This document shows, in pieces, positions 9,210 through 17,798 of a stretch of DNA of 64,000 nt; the stretch's first letter is position 1; every line of letters starts with the position of its first letter. Below the pieces are notes generated by a model. That model was given only the letters and a program-made list of their open reading frames with translations, was not told the origin of the DNA and did not search any database. This stretch comes from RFSX01 sp965230215 (GTDB lineage Bacteria > Bacteroidota > Bacteroidia > Chitinophagales > Saprospiraceae). The position numbers were made by a program, and so were the translations under genes. The stretch lies in NCBI GenBank assembly GCA_965230215.1, contig CBDDKN010000001.1:1426001-1490000 (forward strand), read 5' to 3'.

Positions 9210-10460
9210 TTATCTCACTTTAAGTGTTATAATTGTCATGACTGCAAGCAGGATTGTGATGATCCAAAAGCGAATAACGATCTTGGATTCATGCCAGCCT
9301 TTTTTCTGGTAGTGATGATGTAAGGGCGACATCAGAAATATGCGCTTTCCTTCACCATACTTTCTCTTGGTGTATTTGAAATAAGAGACCTGCATCGTTA
9401 CGGATAGGGTTTCCATCAATATCACACCACACAGTATGGGGATAAGCAACTCCTTTCTCAGGATAATTGCCATTACTGCGATGATACCACCGATGGACAG
9501 ACTTCCTGTATCTCCCATAAATACGCTGGCTGGGTATGAGTTGTACCAGAGAAATCCGATACATGCACCTATAAAACATGCAGAAAATATTACGAGCTCT
9601 TCTGTATGTGGTAGGTACAGTATATTGAGGTAATCTGCAAATATCGCGTTACCGGAAACATAAGCCAATATGCCTAAGGCTGCGCCAATAATAGCTGCTA
9701 CACCTGTCAAGAGACCGTCAAGTCCGTCAGTCAGATTTGCACCATTGGATACAGCTGTAATAATGAAGATGAGTAAGGGCACAAAAATGATCCAGACCAA
9801 GCTGAGATTCTGCCCAACGAAAATTGAGTAATCCAATTCATTATTTTTAAGAAAGGGCATGTTTGTTATTGGGGCTTTCACATAAGCCACTTCCTTGGTA
9901 ACCGGTGCTGCATTTATCTGAGGTATTGACAATTCAAAGCGCTCTGTGATTTCCCAGCCTTTTTCTTCAGCCAGGTCAACCGGCACTCTAACCACAATGT
10001 CTGAATGCAGAAGCATTACCAATGCGATAAAGAGACCTAGGCCAATTTGACCAATCACTTTAAACTTAGCTTTCAGGCCTTTCTTGTCCTTTCGAAAAAC
10101 CTTGATATAGTCATCAGCAAATCCAATCGCCGATATCCATACCGTTGTAACTATCATCATGATAACATATATATTATCAAGACGACACAACAAAAGCGTT
10201 GGCACAAGAATTGATATAACAATCAATATACCACCCATAGTTGGTGTTCCTGTCTTTTCGACCTGGCCCTCTAGACCCAAATCGCGGACAGATTCACCTA
10301 CCTGCAATCTTTTCAAAGAACTTATCAGCTTTTTGCCAAAGAGGACTGATATTATCAGTGATAATATTATAGCCAACCCTGACCTGAAGCTTATATACTG
10401 AAACAAGCCAGCTCCAAACCAATCTTGTTTCTCCAAATATTCAAATAAATAGTAAAGCAT
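9210..10460 (-). CDS. mraY: Phospho-N-acetylmuramoyl-pentapeptide transferase MraY
   Basis: Integral membrane enzyme that transfers phospho-MurNAc-pentapeptide to undecaprenyl phosphate to make lipid I. Visible motifs are FADDYIKVFRKDKKG (catalytic Asp pair), NLTDGLDGL, FMGDTGSLS and the His-rich SPLHHHYQKKGW loop near the C-terminus. The start is placed at the Met before LYYLFEYLEK because MraY proteins normally begin there; an in-frame start at 10499 would add 13 residues. At about 416 aa it is longer than E. coli MraY (360) because of a periplasmic insert around residues 150-210 (ERFELSIPQ and following). About 117 nt separate it from murE, the widest gap in the operon. Confidence 0.96.
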   Translation of the reverse strand: MLYYLFEYLEKQDWFGAGLFQYISFRSGLAIILSLIISVLFGKKLISSLKRLQVGESVRDLGLEGQVEKTGTPTMGGILIVISILVPTLLLCRLDNIYVIMMIVTTVWISAIGFADDYIKVFRKDKKGLKAKFKVIGQIGLGLFIALVMLLHSDIVVRVPVDLAEEKGWEITERFELSIPQINAAPVTKEVAYVKAPITNMPFLKNNELDYSIFVGQNLSLVWIIFVPLLIFIITAVSNGANLTDGLDGLLTGVAAIIGAALGILAYVSGNAIFADYLNILYLPHTEELVIFSACFIGACIGFLWYNSYPASVFMGDTGSLSIGGIIAVMAIILRKELLIPILCGVILMETLSVTMQVSYFKYTKRKYGEGKRIFLMSPLHHHYQKKGWHESKIVIRFWIITILLAVMTIITLKVR

Positions 10461-10577
10461 AATTTCTTTCATAAGATAACAGTATGCAGTAGGGTTCAAA
10501 TCTTTATTTGAAGTAACCTACTGCAACTGTTAAAACCAACCTGAGAATGATAATAGAACCTATTCTTATATATCTTC

Positions 10578-12032
10578 TCACCGCATAAATGCGTGAATTA
10601 TTTCTTTATCGTCAAAAGGAAACCGTTGTCCCTTTATTTCCTGATACTTTTCATGTCCCTTGCCTGCAACAAGTATGACATCATTTTCTTCAGCCAGCAT
10701 GGTGGCCAGCTTAATCGCCTCTTTCCTATCTTCAATTTTCAAACACTGAGCTTGCTCATCTTCGGAAAGTCCGGCTAACATATCATCGATAATATCAGAT
10801 GCGTTTTCATTTCTTGGATTATCAGATGTAAAAATGCATTTATCACTCAGTCGACTTGCAATCTTGGCCATCAATGGCCTCTTAGATTTATCCCTGTTTC
10901 CACCGCAACCAACAACGCAAATCAGTTTAGAATCTTCATTCTTCAACTCCAGGATTGTCTCCAACACTTTCTGCAATGCATCTGGTGTATGAGCATAATC
11001 CACAATCGAAGTGTATGAAGCCTTATCACTTCTGACGATATCAAATCGTCCTTCTGCCGGTCGCAACATGCTTAATGAAACAAGCAATTCCGTTTCTTCA
11101 ATGCCCAGCTCTAGTCCGGTAGCATATGCAGCCATTGCGTTATAAGCATTAAACCTTCCAACCAACATCAAGTAAACCTCTCTTTGATTGAACTCCAGTT
11201 GTAAGCCATTCAAATCATTTGAAATAATCTTACACTTAAAGTCTGATGGTCGTTTTAGGGAATAAGTCTTGATGCGAGCCTTGGTGTTTTGAACCATTAC
11301 TCTGGCATTCGAATCATCAGCATTTATCAATGCTACAGAATCAGAAGCCAGATTATCGAAGAGTATTTTCTTGGCTTTAATATATTCAGCAAATGTTCCA
11401 TGATAGTCTAAATGATCATGTGTGATATTTGTGAAAATAGCCACATCGTATTCAACAGCACTGACTCTTCCCTGGTGCAAAGCATGCGAACTGACTTCCA
11501 TGAAAACATGGGTGACATCATTGTCTAGCATTTCCCTGAACAAAGCCTGAAGACTTACCGCATCCGGTGTTGTCAACTTTGCAGGAATAACTGTGTCTCC
11601 GTATTTATTCTCGATTGTTGAAACCAAGCCAGTTTTATAACCCATTTTTTCAAACAGGTCGTAAAGTAAATTGACTGTGGTTGTCTTTCCGTTAGTTCCG
11701 GTCACACCAACTACTTTCAATCCCCTGCTGGGGTGATCATAAAAAGTAGAAGCTATTCCTGAAACAAGTTTTCGAGCATCCTCTACAAGCAGATAATCCA
11801 CTTCAGAGTCTTTAACAAATTCAGCGTTGTCAAGCAGTATATATCTTGCACCTTTCTGGATAGCCTGATCGATATAATCGTGACCATCAACGGCGTTTCC
11901 CTTGTAAGCTATAAACATATAACCTTGAGAAACCTGGCGAGAATCTACTGCAACACCATGAACTTGCTTATCGGAAACAATGGCGTCATTAATCAGATTT
12001 TCAGCATCTAATATTTCCTCCAGTAATTTCAA
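10578..12032 (-). CDS. murE: UDP-MurNAc-tripeptide synthetase MurE (meso-DAP type)
   Basis: Adds the third stem-peptide residue to UDP-MurNAc-L-Ala-D-Glu. The 484-aa enzyme has the ATP motif GVTGTNGKTTT near residue 110, an NITHDHLDYHG motif, VDYAHTPDAL in the C-terminal domain and SDNPRNE at about 403-409. A DNPR box is the established marker for meso-diaminopimelate specificity rather than L-lysine, so the cell wall is inferred to contain meso-DAP. It starts 27 nt after the ftsI stop. Confidence 0.97.
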   Translation of the reverse strand: MKLLEEILDAENLINDAIVSDKQVHGVAVDSRQVSQGYMFIAYKGNAVDGHDYIDQAIQKGARYILLDNAEFVKDSEVDYLLVEDARKLVSGIASTFYDHPSRGLKVVGVTGTNGKTTTVNLLYDLFEKMGYKTGLVSTIENKYGDTVIPAKLTTPDAVSLQALFREMLDNDVTHVFMEVSSHALHQGRVSAVEYDVAIFTNITHDHLDYHGTFAEYIKAKKILFDNLASDSVALINADDSNARVMVQNTKARIKTYSLKRPSDFKCKIISNDLNGLQLEFNQREVYLMLVGRFNAYNAMAAYATGLELGIEETELLVSLSMLRPAEGRFDIVRSDKASYTSIVDYAHTPDALQKVLETILELKNEDSKLICVVGCGGNRDKSKRPLMAKIASRLSDKCIFTSDNPRNENASDIIDDMLAGLSEDEQAQCLKIEDRKEAIKLATMLAEENDVILVAGKGHEKYQEIKGQRFPFDDKEIIHAFMR

Positions 12033-12059
12033 ATTATCGTTTTATCACTTTTGATAAAT

Positions 12060-14159
12060 CTATCTTAAATAAATAGTAATCGTTTGACCTTTTATCTTGG
12101 TACCAGTTCTTAAGGACTGCTTATACACCCTGCCCATTCCCTGAACTTCTACTTGCAATCCGAGACTCTCCAAAACATAAACTGCGTCTCTAAGTCCCAT
12201 ACCGCGCACATCAGGTACTTCTTTAACTTTGATCTTCTTGGACTTGAGTTCAACATCACTATTGTCATCATTCATCTCTACCCAATTAGATCTCGTGTGG
12301 TTGGAGTATTCTATTCCGATATATTCCAACAGATCCTTATAATCTGTTTTGTATCCTGAATGTGCCGCAACAAATTTGCGTCCCTCAACATACTCCGGAA
12401 TAACTCTTTGCTCCATACCAGAAACACGTTGTACGATTTCACTGAAAACCGGTCCAGCAACCTGAGATCCATAATACGCTCCTTTGGGGTTATAAATCAC
12501 AACCATTAAGGAGTACTTGGGATTATCAGCGGGGAAGTAACCTGCGAAAGAAGCGTTATATTCCTTTTCATCGGTTTGCTTCCAGTAGTTTATCCTCGTT
12601 GTTCCTGTCTTTCCAGCAAAACTGGTATTTGTTATTTCAAACTTTTTGGCTGTCCCGCGTTCGGCTACACCTCTTAACATTTCCTGTGCATCCCTTATAG
12701 TCTTTTCGCTGGCTAATTCAGCATTCAGAATCACAGGTTTTATTTCTTTCGGTTTTTGATCTGGTGTCAGAATTTCACTTACCAGGTAAGGTTTCATCAT
12801 CACACCGTCATTGGCTACTGCATTATAGAATGACAATATTTGTAATGGCGTCATTTCAAGTTCGTAACCATGCGCCATCCATGGAACCGTTGTCCCTGAC
12901 CAGGCGTTGGATTTTTTGTCTTTATTTCCAGGTGCTGGATTCTTGAAAAAAGGATCGGGTTCTCCCGTTATTCCTATTCCTGTAGAATTCATCACACCCA
13001 ACTTCTTCAGTGATTCATAGAATTCCAGCCATGAGCTGCGCGACTTTCCGAAAACTGCAAAGGCCGAATTGGCAAGTCCTACGTTAGAAGAAATCTCAAA
13101 TGCCTCTTTGAAGCTTACGACCGATTTTCCGTGTCTTTCAGAGTCATACATCATGCGGTCATAGAATTTCTTCTTACCACCATTGACTGCAATCTTTGTA
13201 TCAAGTTCAATCTTGCCTGTTTCAAGTAAAGCCATTGCGGAAATAAGCTTAAACGTGGATCCAGGTTCACTGAGACGCCCGACTGCATAATTGTAATTCT
13301 CTGTATACCTACCCTCATCTCTTTTACCCAAATTAGATATCGCTTTAATCGCTCCTGTTTCAACTTCCATCAAAATCGCAGTACCAGCTTCAGCATTATA
13401 CTTTTTGAGTGTCGCTTCCAGTTCATGATGAACGATATCCTGATATGTCATATCAAGTGTCGTAACCACATCCGAACCTCTTTTCTGCTCAGTATCAGAA
13501 GGATCAAAAATCGGAAGCCATTGATCACCCGGGTAACGCTGCATCAATCTGCGCTGCTTTTCACCTTCGAGCAATTGGTTATAACTCTTTTCCAAACCAA
13601 TCCGGGAAGCATTTTTCCGATCAAGACCTATTGTCCTGCTAGCCAACTGTTTATAAGGCTTTTCTCTGGAGCTTTTATATTCATACATAAACCCTCCTTT
13701 GTATCTTCCCTCTCGAAAAATCGGGAAGGACCTTAAAACATGTAACTCTTCCTTGTTGATATGCTTAACCAGAGACATATATCTATTTTTCTCTGATCGC
13801 GCTTTGGAAAACTTAGCCTGCCAGTATTCCGGAGGATTTCCGAGATAAGTTGACAGACGCAAGCACAATTCATTGACCTCTTCAGCGTAAAGCGCATCTG
13901 AAATCGTCATTACATCTATATATATGTCAAAATAAGGTAGTGAAGTTGCCAGCAGGTTACCTCTGCAGTCGTAGATATTACCTCTCTCACCATTAACCTC
14001 TATCCACTTGACGTTAGTCCCTCCTTTCTCTCTCCACTTTTCACCTTCAAACAAAGAGATCGTTATCACTTTGCTCATGATCACAGTAGCAAACAGGACG
14101 AATACAAAGAACACTATGTAAACCCTTACCAGTAATTCGCTTTTTCTGTCCATTGGCAT
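12060..14159 (-). CDS. ftsI: Septal class B penicillin-binding protein FtsI (PBP3) with PASTA domain
   Basis: Transpeptidase that cross-links septal peptidoglycan together with FtsW. The 699-aa protein has an N-terminal membrane anchor (about 11-33), a PBP dimerisation domain and a transpeptidase domain. The catalytic motifs are STFK (Ser301 nucleophile), SSN (357-359) and KTG (517-519). A C-terminal PASTA domain starts near residue 643 (VPDVRGMGLRDAV), a feature shared with Gram-positive FtsI/SpoVD-like proteins and many Bacteroidota FtsI. A second Met three codons downstream is an alternative start. It lies 10 nt after ftsL. Confidence 0.96.
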   Translation of the reverse strand: MPMDRKSELLVRVYIVFFVFVLFATVIMSKVITISLFEGEKWREKGGTNVKWIEVNGERGNIYDCRGNLLATSLPYFDIYIDVMTISDALYAEEVNELCLRLSTYLGNPPEYWQAKFSKARSEKNRYMSLVKHINKEELHVLRSFPIFREGRYKGGFMYEYKSSREKPYKQLASRTIGLDRKNASRIGLEKSYNQLLEGEKQRRLMQRYPGDQWLPIFDPSDTEQKRGSDVVTTLDMTYQDIVHHELEATLKKYNAEAGTAILMEVETGAIKAISNLGKRDEGRYTENYNYAVGRLSEPGSTFKLISAMALLETGKIELDTKIAVNGGKKKFYDRMMYDSERHGKSVVSFKEAFEISSNVGLANSAFAVFGKSRSSWLEFYESLKKLGVMNSTGIGITGEPDPFFKNPAPGNKDKKSNAWSGTTVPWMAHGYELEMTPLQILSFYNAVANDGVMMKPYLVSEILTPDQKPKEIKPVILNAELASEKTIRDAQEMLRGVAERGTAKKFEITNTSFAGKTGTTRINYWKQTDEKEYNASFAGYFPADNPKYSLMVVIYNPKGAYYGSQVAGPVFSEIVQRVSGMEQRVIPEYVEGRKFVAAHSGYKTDYKDLLEYIGIEYSNHTRSNWVEMNDDNSDVELKSKKIKVKEVPDVRGMGLRDAVYVLESLGLQVEVQGMGRVYKQSLRTGTKIKGQTITIYLR

Positions 14160-14169
14160 CTGTTCTCAT

Positions 14170-14442
14170 TCAGTTCTCGGGATTATCAATTAAAATCGGT
14201 GATTCGGTATTTATTTTGAGACCTTGAGTTTCAAGCTTTTTTATAAGCTCTGACTCAGTTGTATTAAATGTATTTTCACTTTTTACTGCCTGGTATATTG
14301 CTTTTGCATCATTCACTTCTTTCTTCAGCTTAGATATCTTTCTCAACTTTCGCTCACCTTTGTGTGCATTAGCTATATAAATCAGACCCAACAAGGTCAA
14401 AAGCAGTATAAATCCAATATTTTTCGAAATACTTTTCAGCAT
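14170..14442 (-). CDS. ftsL: FtsL-like division protein
   Basis: A 90-aa bitopic protein with one transmembrane helix (about residues 8-25) followed by a Lys/Glu-rich heptad region to about residue 75. That is the size and topology of FtsL, which forms the FtsQ-FtsL-FtsB core and activates FtsWI. The sequence itself is poorly conserved, so the call rests on topology and on its place between rsmH (6 nt upstream) and ftsI (10 nt downstream), the canonical ftsL slot. Confidence 0.85.
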   Translation of the reverse strand: MLKSISKNIGFILLLTLLGLIYIANAHKGERKLRKISKLKKEVNDAKAIYQAVKSENTFNTTESELIKKLETQGLKINTESPILIDNPEN

Positions 14443-14448
14443 ATCTTA

Positions 14449-15354
14449 TCAATTTGACAGCTTTTCAGCTATTCTCATTTTTGCACTTCTTGACCTCATG
14501 TTCTCTTCCTGCTCCATCTCATCCGGAACAATCATCTTCTTGTGCATCTTTATTTTTGAAAGCGACTTGCCATACATATCTTTTTCAACGCGCCCTTCAA
14601 AATTCCCTGTTTTAAAAAATCGTTTTACGATTCTGTCTTCAATCGAATGATAAGAGATGACCACCATGCGCCCTCCTGGCTTTAATATCTTTAGTGCACC
14701 TTCAAGCATCTCTCGAAGTGAAGCCATCTCATCGTTGACCTCGATTCTAAGCGCCTGATACACTTGAGCGAAATACTTGTGCTTATCTCCCATTTTCATT
14801 TTCTCCAGCATGGCATTCAACTGAAAGCTTGTTTCAAACCGCTTGCCTGCTTTTCTGTAAGCTACAATCTCTCGTGCCAGCCTGTTTGAGTTCCTTACCT
14901 CTCCGTATTCTGAAAAAACCCGCTTCAAATCCGCTTCACCATAATCATTAAGAACATCAGAAGCATCCAATCCCGCCTGCTCATTCATCCGCATATCAAG
15001 AGCAGCATCGAATCTGTAGGAAAACCCCCGCTCCTTTACATCAAATTGATGCGAAGAAACACCGAGATCCGCCAACACTCCATCTACTTGCGGTATATCC
15101 ATCCATTTCCAGAATCTGTAAATATGTCTGTAGTTGGATTTCACAAAAACAAGTCGCTCATCTTCAAATACATTCTTTCTGGCATCATCATCCTGATCAA
15201 AAACTATCAACCTCCCTTTGGAAGTCAAGCGTGACAATATCTCTCTCGAATGGCCACCGCCACCGAAAGTCACGTCAATATAGATCCCGTCGGGATCCTG
15301 CAGCAGGTGATCAACTGAAGCTTTTAAAAGTACCGGTTCGTGATAATCAGACAT
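14449..15354 (-). CDS. rsmH: 16S rRNA (cytosine1402-N4)-methyltransferase RsmH
   Basis: SAM-dependent methyltransferase acting on C1402 of 16S rRNA; conserved second gene of dcw clusters (also called mraW). The start is placed at the Met of MSDYHEPVLL, the usual RsmH N-terminus, giving 301 aa; an upstream in-frame Met at 15396 would add 14 residues overlapping mraZ. The SAM-binding motif is DVTFGGGGHS near residue 25. Further conserved stretches are VDGVLADLGVSSHQ, a GFSYR-DAALDMRM segment and VISYHSIEDRIVK. The start overlaps the mraZ stop by 8 nt. Confidence 0.96.
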   Translation of the reverse strand: MSDYHEPVLLKASVDHLLQDPDGIYIDVTFGGGGHSREILSRLTSKGRLIVFDQDDDARKNVFEDERLVFVKSNYRHIYRFWKWMDIPQVDGVLADLGVSSHQFDVKERGFSYRFDAALDMRMNEQAGLDASDVLNDYGEADLKRVFSEYGEVRNSNRLAREIVAYRKAGKRFETSFQLNAMLEKMKMGDKHKYFAQVYQALRIEVNDEMASLREMLEGALKILKPGGRMVVISYHSIEDRIVKRFFKTGNFEGRVEKDMYGKSLSKIKMHKKMIVPDEMEQEENMRSRSAKMRIAEKLSN

Positions 15355-15814
15355 TATCTGATCCTTGGTTTCCGACACCAAATACCTCTTCAGCAAGCTC
15401 GGAGAAGTTTTCAGGCTCCTCGCTGATCATTTGCTCGTAAGCATCTTTTGCCCATACCTCAATGTGTGACTGATACGCGAGCATCACCACCTCTTTTTGA
15501 ATATCTGCATATTCAATAAGGCTTTTGGGCAGCAATATTCTATCTGAAGCATCCGTGTTTAACTTAGTGGCGCCTCGATAAAAATATCTAAGTGCTTGTC
15601 TGTTCTTTTTAATGTAGATGTTGAGCTGGTTTAATTCCTTCGTCTTTTCCTCCCAAACATCGTGTGGATAGAGCATCAGGTGATTCTCAAATCCTCTGTT
15701 GACCATAAATTCATATGTACCGTCCGTTCCAAGTTGCCGCAAAAGATTTGCTGGCATTTTGATGCGACCTTTCGCATCGATCTTGCATTCGTATTCGCCA
15801 GTTAACTGGTACAT
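15347..15814 (-). CDS. mraZ: Transcriptional regulator MraZ
   Basis: First gene of the dcw operon. The 155-aa protein starts with LTGEYECKIDAKGRIKMP, the first of two AbrB-like half-repeats; the second, with TDASDRILLP, begins near residue 85. In E. coli MraZ forms a multimeric ring that binds direct repeats upstream of its own gene and represses dcw. A matching array of four 10-bp repeats lies just upstream here, so autoregulation is likely. Confidence 0.96.
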   Translation of the reverse strand: MYQLTGEYECKIDAKGRIKMPANLLRQLGTDGTYEFMVNRGFENHLMLYPHDVWEEKTKELNQLNIYIKKNRQALRYFYRGATKLNTDASDRILLPKSLIEYADIQKEVVMLAYQSHIEVWAKDAYEQMISEEPENFSELAEEVFGVGNQGSDNV

Positions 15815-15842
15815 ATCATTCTGTTTCTTTCGGTCGACATTT

Positions 15843-15850
15843 CAAATGTA
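15843..15850 (-). promoter_or_regulatory. mraZ / dcw operon promoter -7 element
   Basis: On the minus strand this is TACATTTG, an exact match to the Bacteroidota TAnnTTTG element, 28 nt upstream of the mraZ start codon. It would drive the whole dcw operon. The -33 region falls inside the four-repeat operator. Confidence 0.65.
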
Positions 15851-15860
15851 CACCAGATTT

Positions 15861-15900
15861 CCACTTTTTCCCACTTTAGTCCATTTTTTTTCACTTTTAT
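15861..15900 (-). promoter_or_regulatory. Putative MraZ operator: four 10-bp direct repeats
   Basis: Four consecutive decamers on the plus strand read CCACTTTTTC, CCACTTTAGT, CCATTTTTTT and TCACTTTTAT. On the minus strand this gives repeated AGTGG-like cores every 10 bp. E. coli MraZ binds TGGGN cores separated by 5 nt, the same 10-bp period. The array starts about 47 nt upstream of mraZ, right behind its -7 element, so bound MraZ should block RNA polymerase. Confidence 0.75.
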
Positions 15901-16137
15901 ATGTAAAAAAACTTCAATTCATAAAACACTATAAGTAAATGACTTATACGTTTAGGTTTTCTACTTACAAAAAGATGAAAATCATAGTGTGTAGACACTA
16001 TCTTCAGGTTGGATTGATTTTAGGTCGATTTTGACACTTAAAATCAGTTACAAATATATTAAAATAATATTTAATGTGTTGAAACACATTATTTTAATGC
16101 TGAATAGCTTGATTCAGAACAAGGATGGATCAACTTT

Positions 16138-16860
16138 CTAATTTCGGTAATTACGCATACGCATCTGAAGTACACCCAATATGGCTTCGGTGATGATGCT
16201 GCTGTTCATTTTGGAGGTACCCAATACCCTATCAACAAATACGATCGGTACTTCAACAATCTTATATCCCAGACTATGACAGTAATACTTCATTTCAATT
16301 TGAAAAGCATAACCTACAAACTTGATCTTGCTCAGATCCATTTTCTGCAAGACTTCCCTTTTGTAAACCACAAATCCAGCAGTCGCATCTTTTACAGGCA
16401 TCCATGTGATAAGTCTGGTATAGATAGAGGCTCCATAAGATAATAGCAACCTGTAACGACTCCAATTTCTAAAACCGCCACCTTTTACATATCGGGAACC
16501 GACAGCCATGCCAACACCTTCAGATGAGCAAGCCTTTATCAAGTCAGGTATTTTCTCAGGATCATGGCTGAAGTCGGCATCCATTTCAAGGATGTAATCA
16601 TAATCATATTGCAGAGCGTACTTAAACCCTGCAATGTAAGCTGTACCCAGTCCGAGCTTGCCTTCTCTCTCCAGGAGATGTAAGCGATCTCCCCATTCAC
16701 CCTGAAGTTCACGAACCTTGCCTGCTGTTCCGTCCGGAGATCCATCATCTACTATCAGTACATGGTAGTCAGGTGACAGATTCAGAACTGCCGGTATAAT
16801 CGAAGCTATGTTCTCGATTTCGTTATAAGTAGGTATTATGACAATCGCCTTGGACAACAC
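16138..16860 (-). CDS. Polyprenol monophosphomannose synthase (GT2 family)
   Basis: Transfers mannose from GDP-mannose to a polyprenyl phosphate, giving a membrane sugar donor for glycosylation of lipids or proteins. The 240-aa GT2 protein has VIIPTYNEIENI at the N-terminus, VDDGSPDGTA near residue 40 and the metal-binding MDADFSHDP near residue 95. GSRYVKGGG and AGFVVYKREVL complete the dolichol-phosphate mannosyltransferase pattern. No C-terminal membrane domain is present, as in the soluble DPM1-type. The start is GTG at 16860, with a TAnnTTTG element 16 nt upstream. Glucosyl specificity cannot be excluded. Confidence 0.88.
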   Translation of the reverse strand: MLSKAIVIIPTYNEIENIASIIPAVLNLSPDYHVLIVDDGSPDGTAGKVRELQGEWGDRLHLLEREGKLGLGTAYIAGFKYALQYDYDYILEMDADFSHDPEKIPDLIKACSSEGVGMAVGSRYVKGGGFRNWSRYRLLLSYGASIYTRLITWMPVKDATAGFVVYKREVLQKMDLSKIKFVGYAFQIEMKYYCHSLGYKIVEVPIVFVDRVLGTSKMNSSIITEAILGVLQMRMRNYRN

Positions 16861-16876
16861 TCTAATGGTTAAGCTC

Positions 16877-16884
16877 CAAAAATA
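16877..16884 (-). promoter_or_regulatory. Promoter -7 element of the mannosyltransferase gene
   Basis: The minus strand reads TATTTTTG, matching TAnnTTTG, 16 nt upstream of the GTG start. It lies just downstream of the terminator at 16932-16958, so the gene appears to be transcribed independently. No clear -33 TTG was found. Confidence 0.45.
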
Positions 16885-16931
16885 GTTTTATTTCACCAAT
16901 TGAAACATTATTCCACCAATAGATATATAAT

Positions 16932-16958
16932 AAAAAAGGCTGATGTGTTTCATCAGCC
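16932..16958 (-). terminator. Intrinsic terminator after the 32-aa membrane peptide gene
   Basis: On the minus strand a perfect 8-bp stem (GGCTGATG with CATCAGCC) with a 5-nt loop is followed by six T residues. It begins 9 nt after the stop codon of the small gene at 16968-17066. Confidence 0.85.
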
Positions 16959-16967
16959 CTGCAGCCT

Positions 16968-17066
16968 TTACTTTGATCCGAATTGCTTTTTCAAAACCCA
17001 GAAAAGCAAAGCCAGAAGAATCAAGAGTATCGCTGCTACAATAATGGTAAAAGTCAATTCACCCAT
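16968..17066 (-). CDS. Small single-pass membrane protein (32 aa)
   Basis: An ATG-to-TAA frame of 32 codons. The peptide starts MGELTFTII, has an uninterrupted hydrophobic helix of about 20 residues (roughly 5-25, Leu/Ile/Ala-rich with one Trp) and ends in a basic tail (KKQFGSK), so the C-terminus should lie in the cytoplasm. It begins 31 nt after the stop of the secreted Cys-rich gene on the same strand. A textbook intrinsic terminator follows directly, which argues that the frame is real. The function is unknown; similar one-helix peptides often modulate membrane complexes. Confidence 0.65.
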   Translation of the reverse strand: MGELTFTIIVAAILLILLALLFWVLKKQFGSK

Positions 17067-17097
17067 TTCCAATTATTATTAAATGAAAAAATGCAGT

Positions 17098-17706
17098 TTA
17101 GTAGTCACATAGCTCTCCGCAAACGCAAACACAAAGGAACCTGCCCATAGTACAATAGCAATCCACAGTACCCCGGCATGACGAATTACCCTCTTCCTTA
17201 AACACCTCTTCACATCTGGCTTGCCCTAAAGATTGAGTACCTCCAGCTGTTACGCCTATCACGCGCCAAGTAAAGTCTTCAAACTCTCCTCCACCCGATA
17301 TGGAACTTGGCCAGGAAATGTCTTCCCTACCCATGATTGACTCAAAGGCGTTGAAGAATCCTTGGTCTTCGCTGGTGATGTTGACCGGTGTTTCTGTAAA
17401 TGCCGGTTCCCCATTGATATGATCCAATTCTAGAAACTGTTGACCCTTATACGAAATCGCCAATTTTGGCGATGACCATACATTGGCTACCAATTCCATC
17501 TTCTTTGTTTTTGCCAAATCCATGAAAACAGCTTTTGCAAGTCCACTCCTGTCGTAACCATTCAACAACAAGCTGTACTCAAGTCCATCATAGCTGAATT
17601 CGATGATGCGCTGACCGTTGCGCATATAATCCTTGTTAATAGATACCTGGGCATAGCTTGCCAGAACGCCCAAGAGAAATGAAAGTGTACATAATAATTT
17701 CCTCAT
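17098..17706 (-). CDS. Secreted hypothetical protein with Cys-rich C-terminus
   Basis: A 202-aa protein with a Sec signal peptide (about residues 1-19, ending ASYAQ). The middle is a mixed beta-rich region with no family recognised. The last 40 residues hold nine Cys, including CYC, CVCVC and a final C four residues from the end, suggesting disulfides or metal binding outside the cytoplasm. The 32-aa membrane peptide gene lies 31 nt downstream and is probably co-transcribed. Confidence 0.75.
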   Translation of the reverse strand: MRKLLCTLSFLLGVLASYAQVSINKDYMRNGQRIIEFSYDGLEYSLLLNGYDRSGLAKAVFMDLAKTKKMELVANVWSSPKLAISYKGQQFLELDHINGEPAFTETPVNITSEDQGFFNAFESIMGREDISWPSSISGGGEFEDFTWRVIGVTAGGTQSLGQARCEEVFKEEGNSSCRGTVDCYCTMGRFLCVCVCGELCDY

Positions 17707-17798
17707 GATTAAATATTTTGATAGCCCTACTCCATTAAAGGCGTTTCGGGAAATACCTATAAATTCAATTTGGTGAATGATAACGGAACTGTAGATCC

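Larger units (their letters stand above)
15815..16137. other. Intergenic region upstream of mraZ
   Basis: This 323-nt stretch holds the mraZ promoter and operator (15843-15900). Beyond these lie three perfect 7-bp inverted repeats with short loops: 15930-15948, 15984-16001 and 16072-16091. The last is nested in a longer AT-rich pairing (TTAAAATAAT at 16059 with ATTATTTTAA at 16088) and may help end the mannosyltransferase transcript. No gene was seen. Confidence 0.6.

Noticed and set aside
13425..13736. Plus-strand 103-codon frame inside ftsI.
   Set aside because: Antisense shadow of a well-supported essential gene; no recognisable protein features.
16900..17082. Plus-strand 60-codon frame.
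   Set aside because: It is antisense to the small membrane peptide gene and its terminator and has no coding character.
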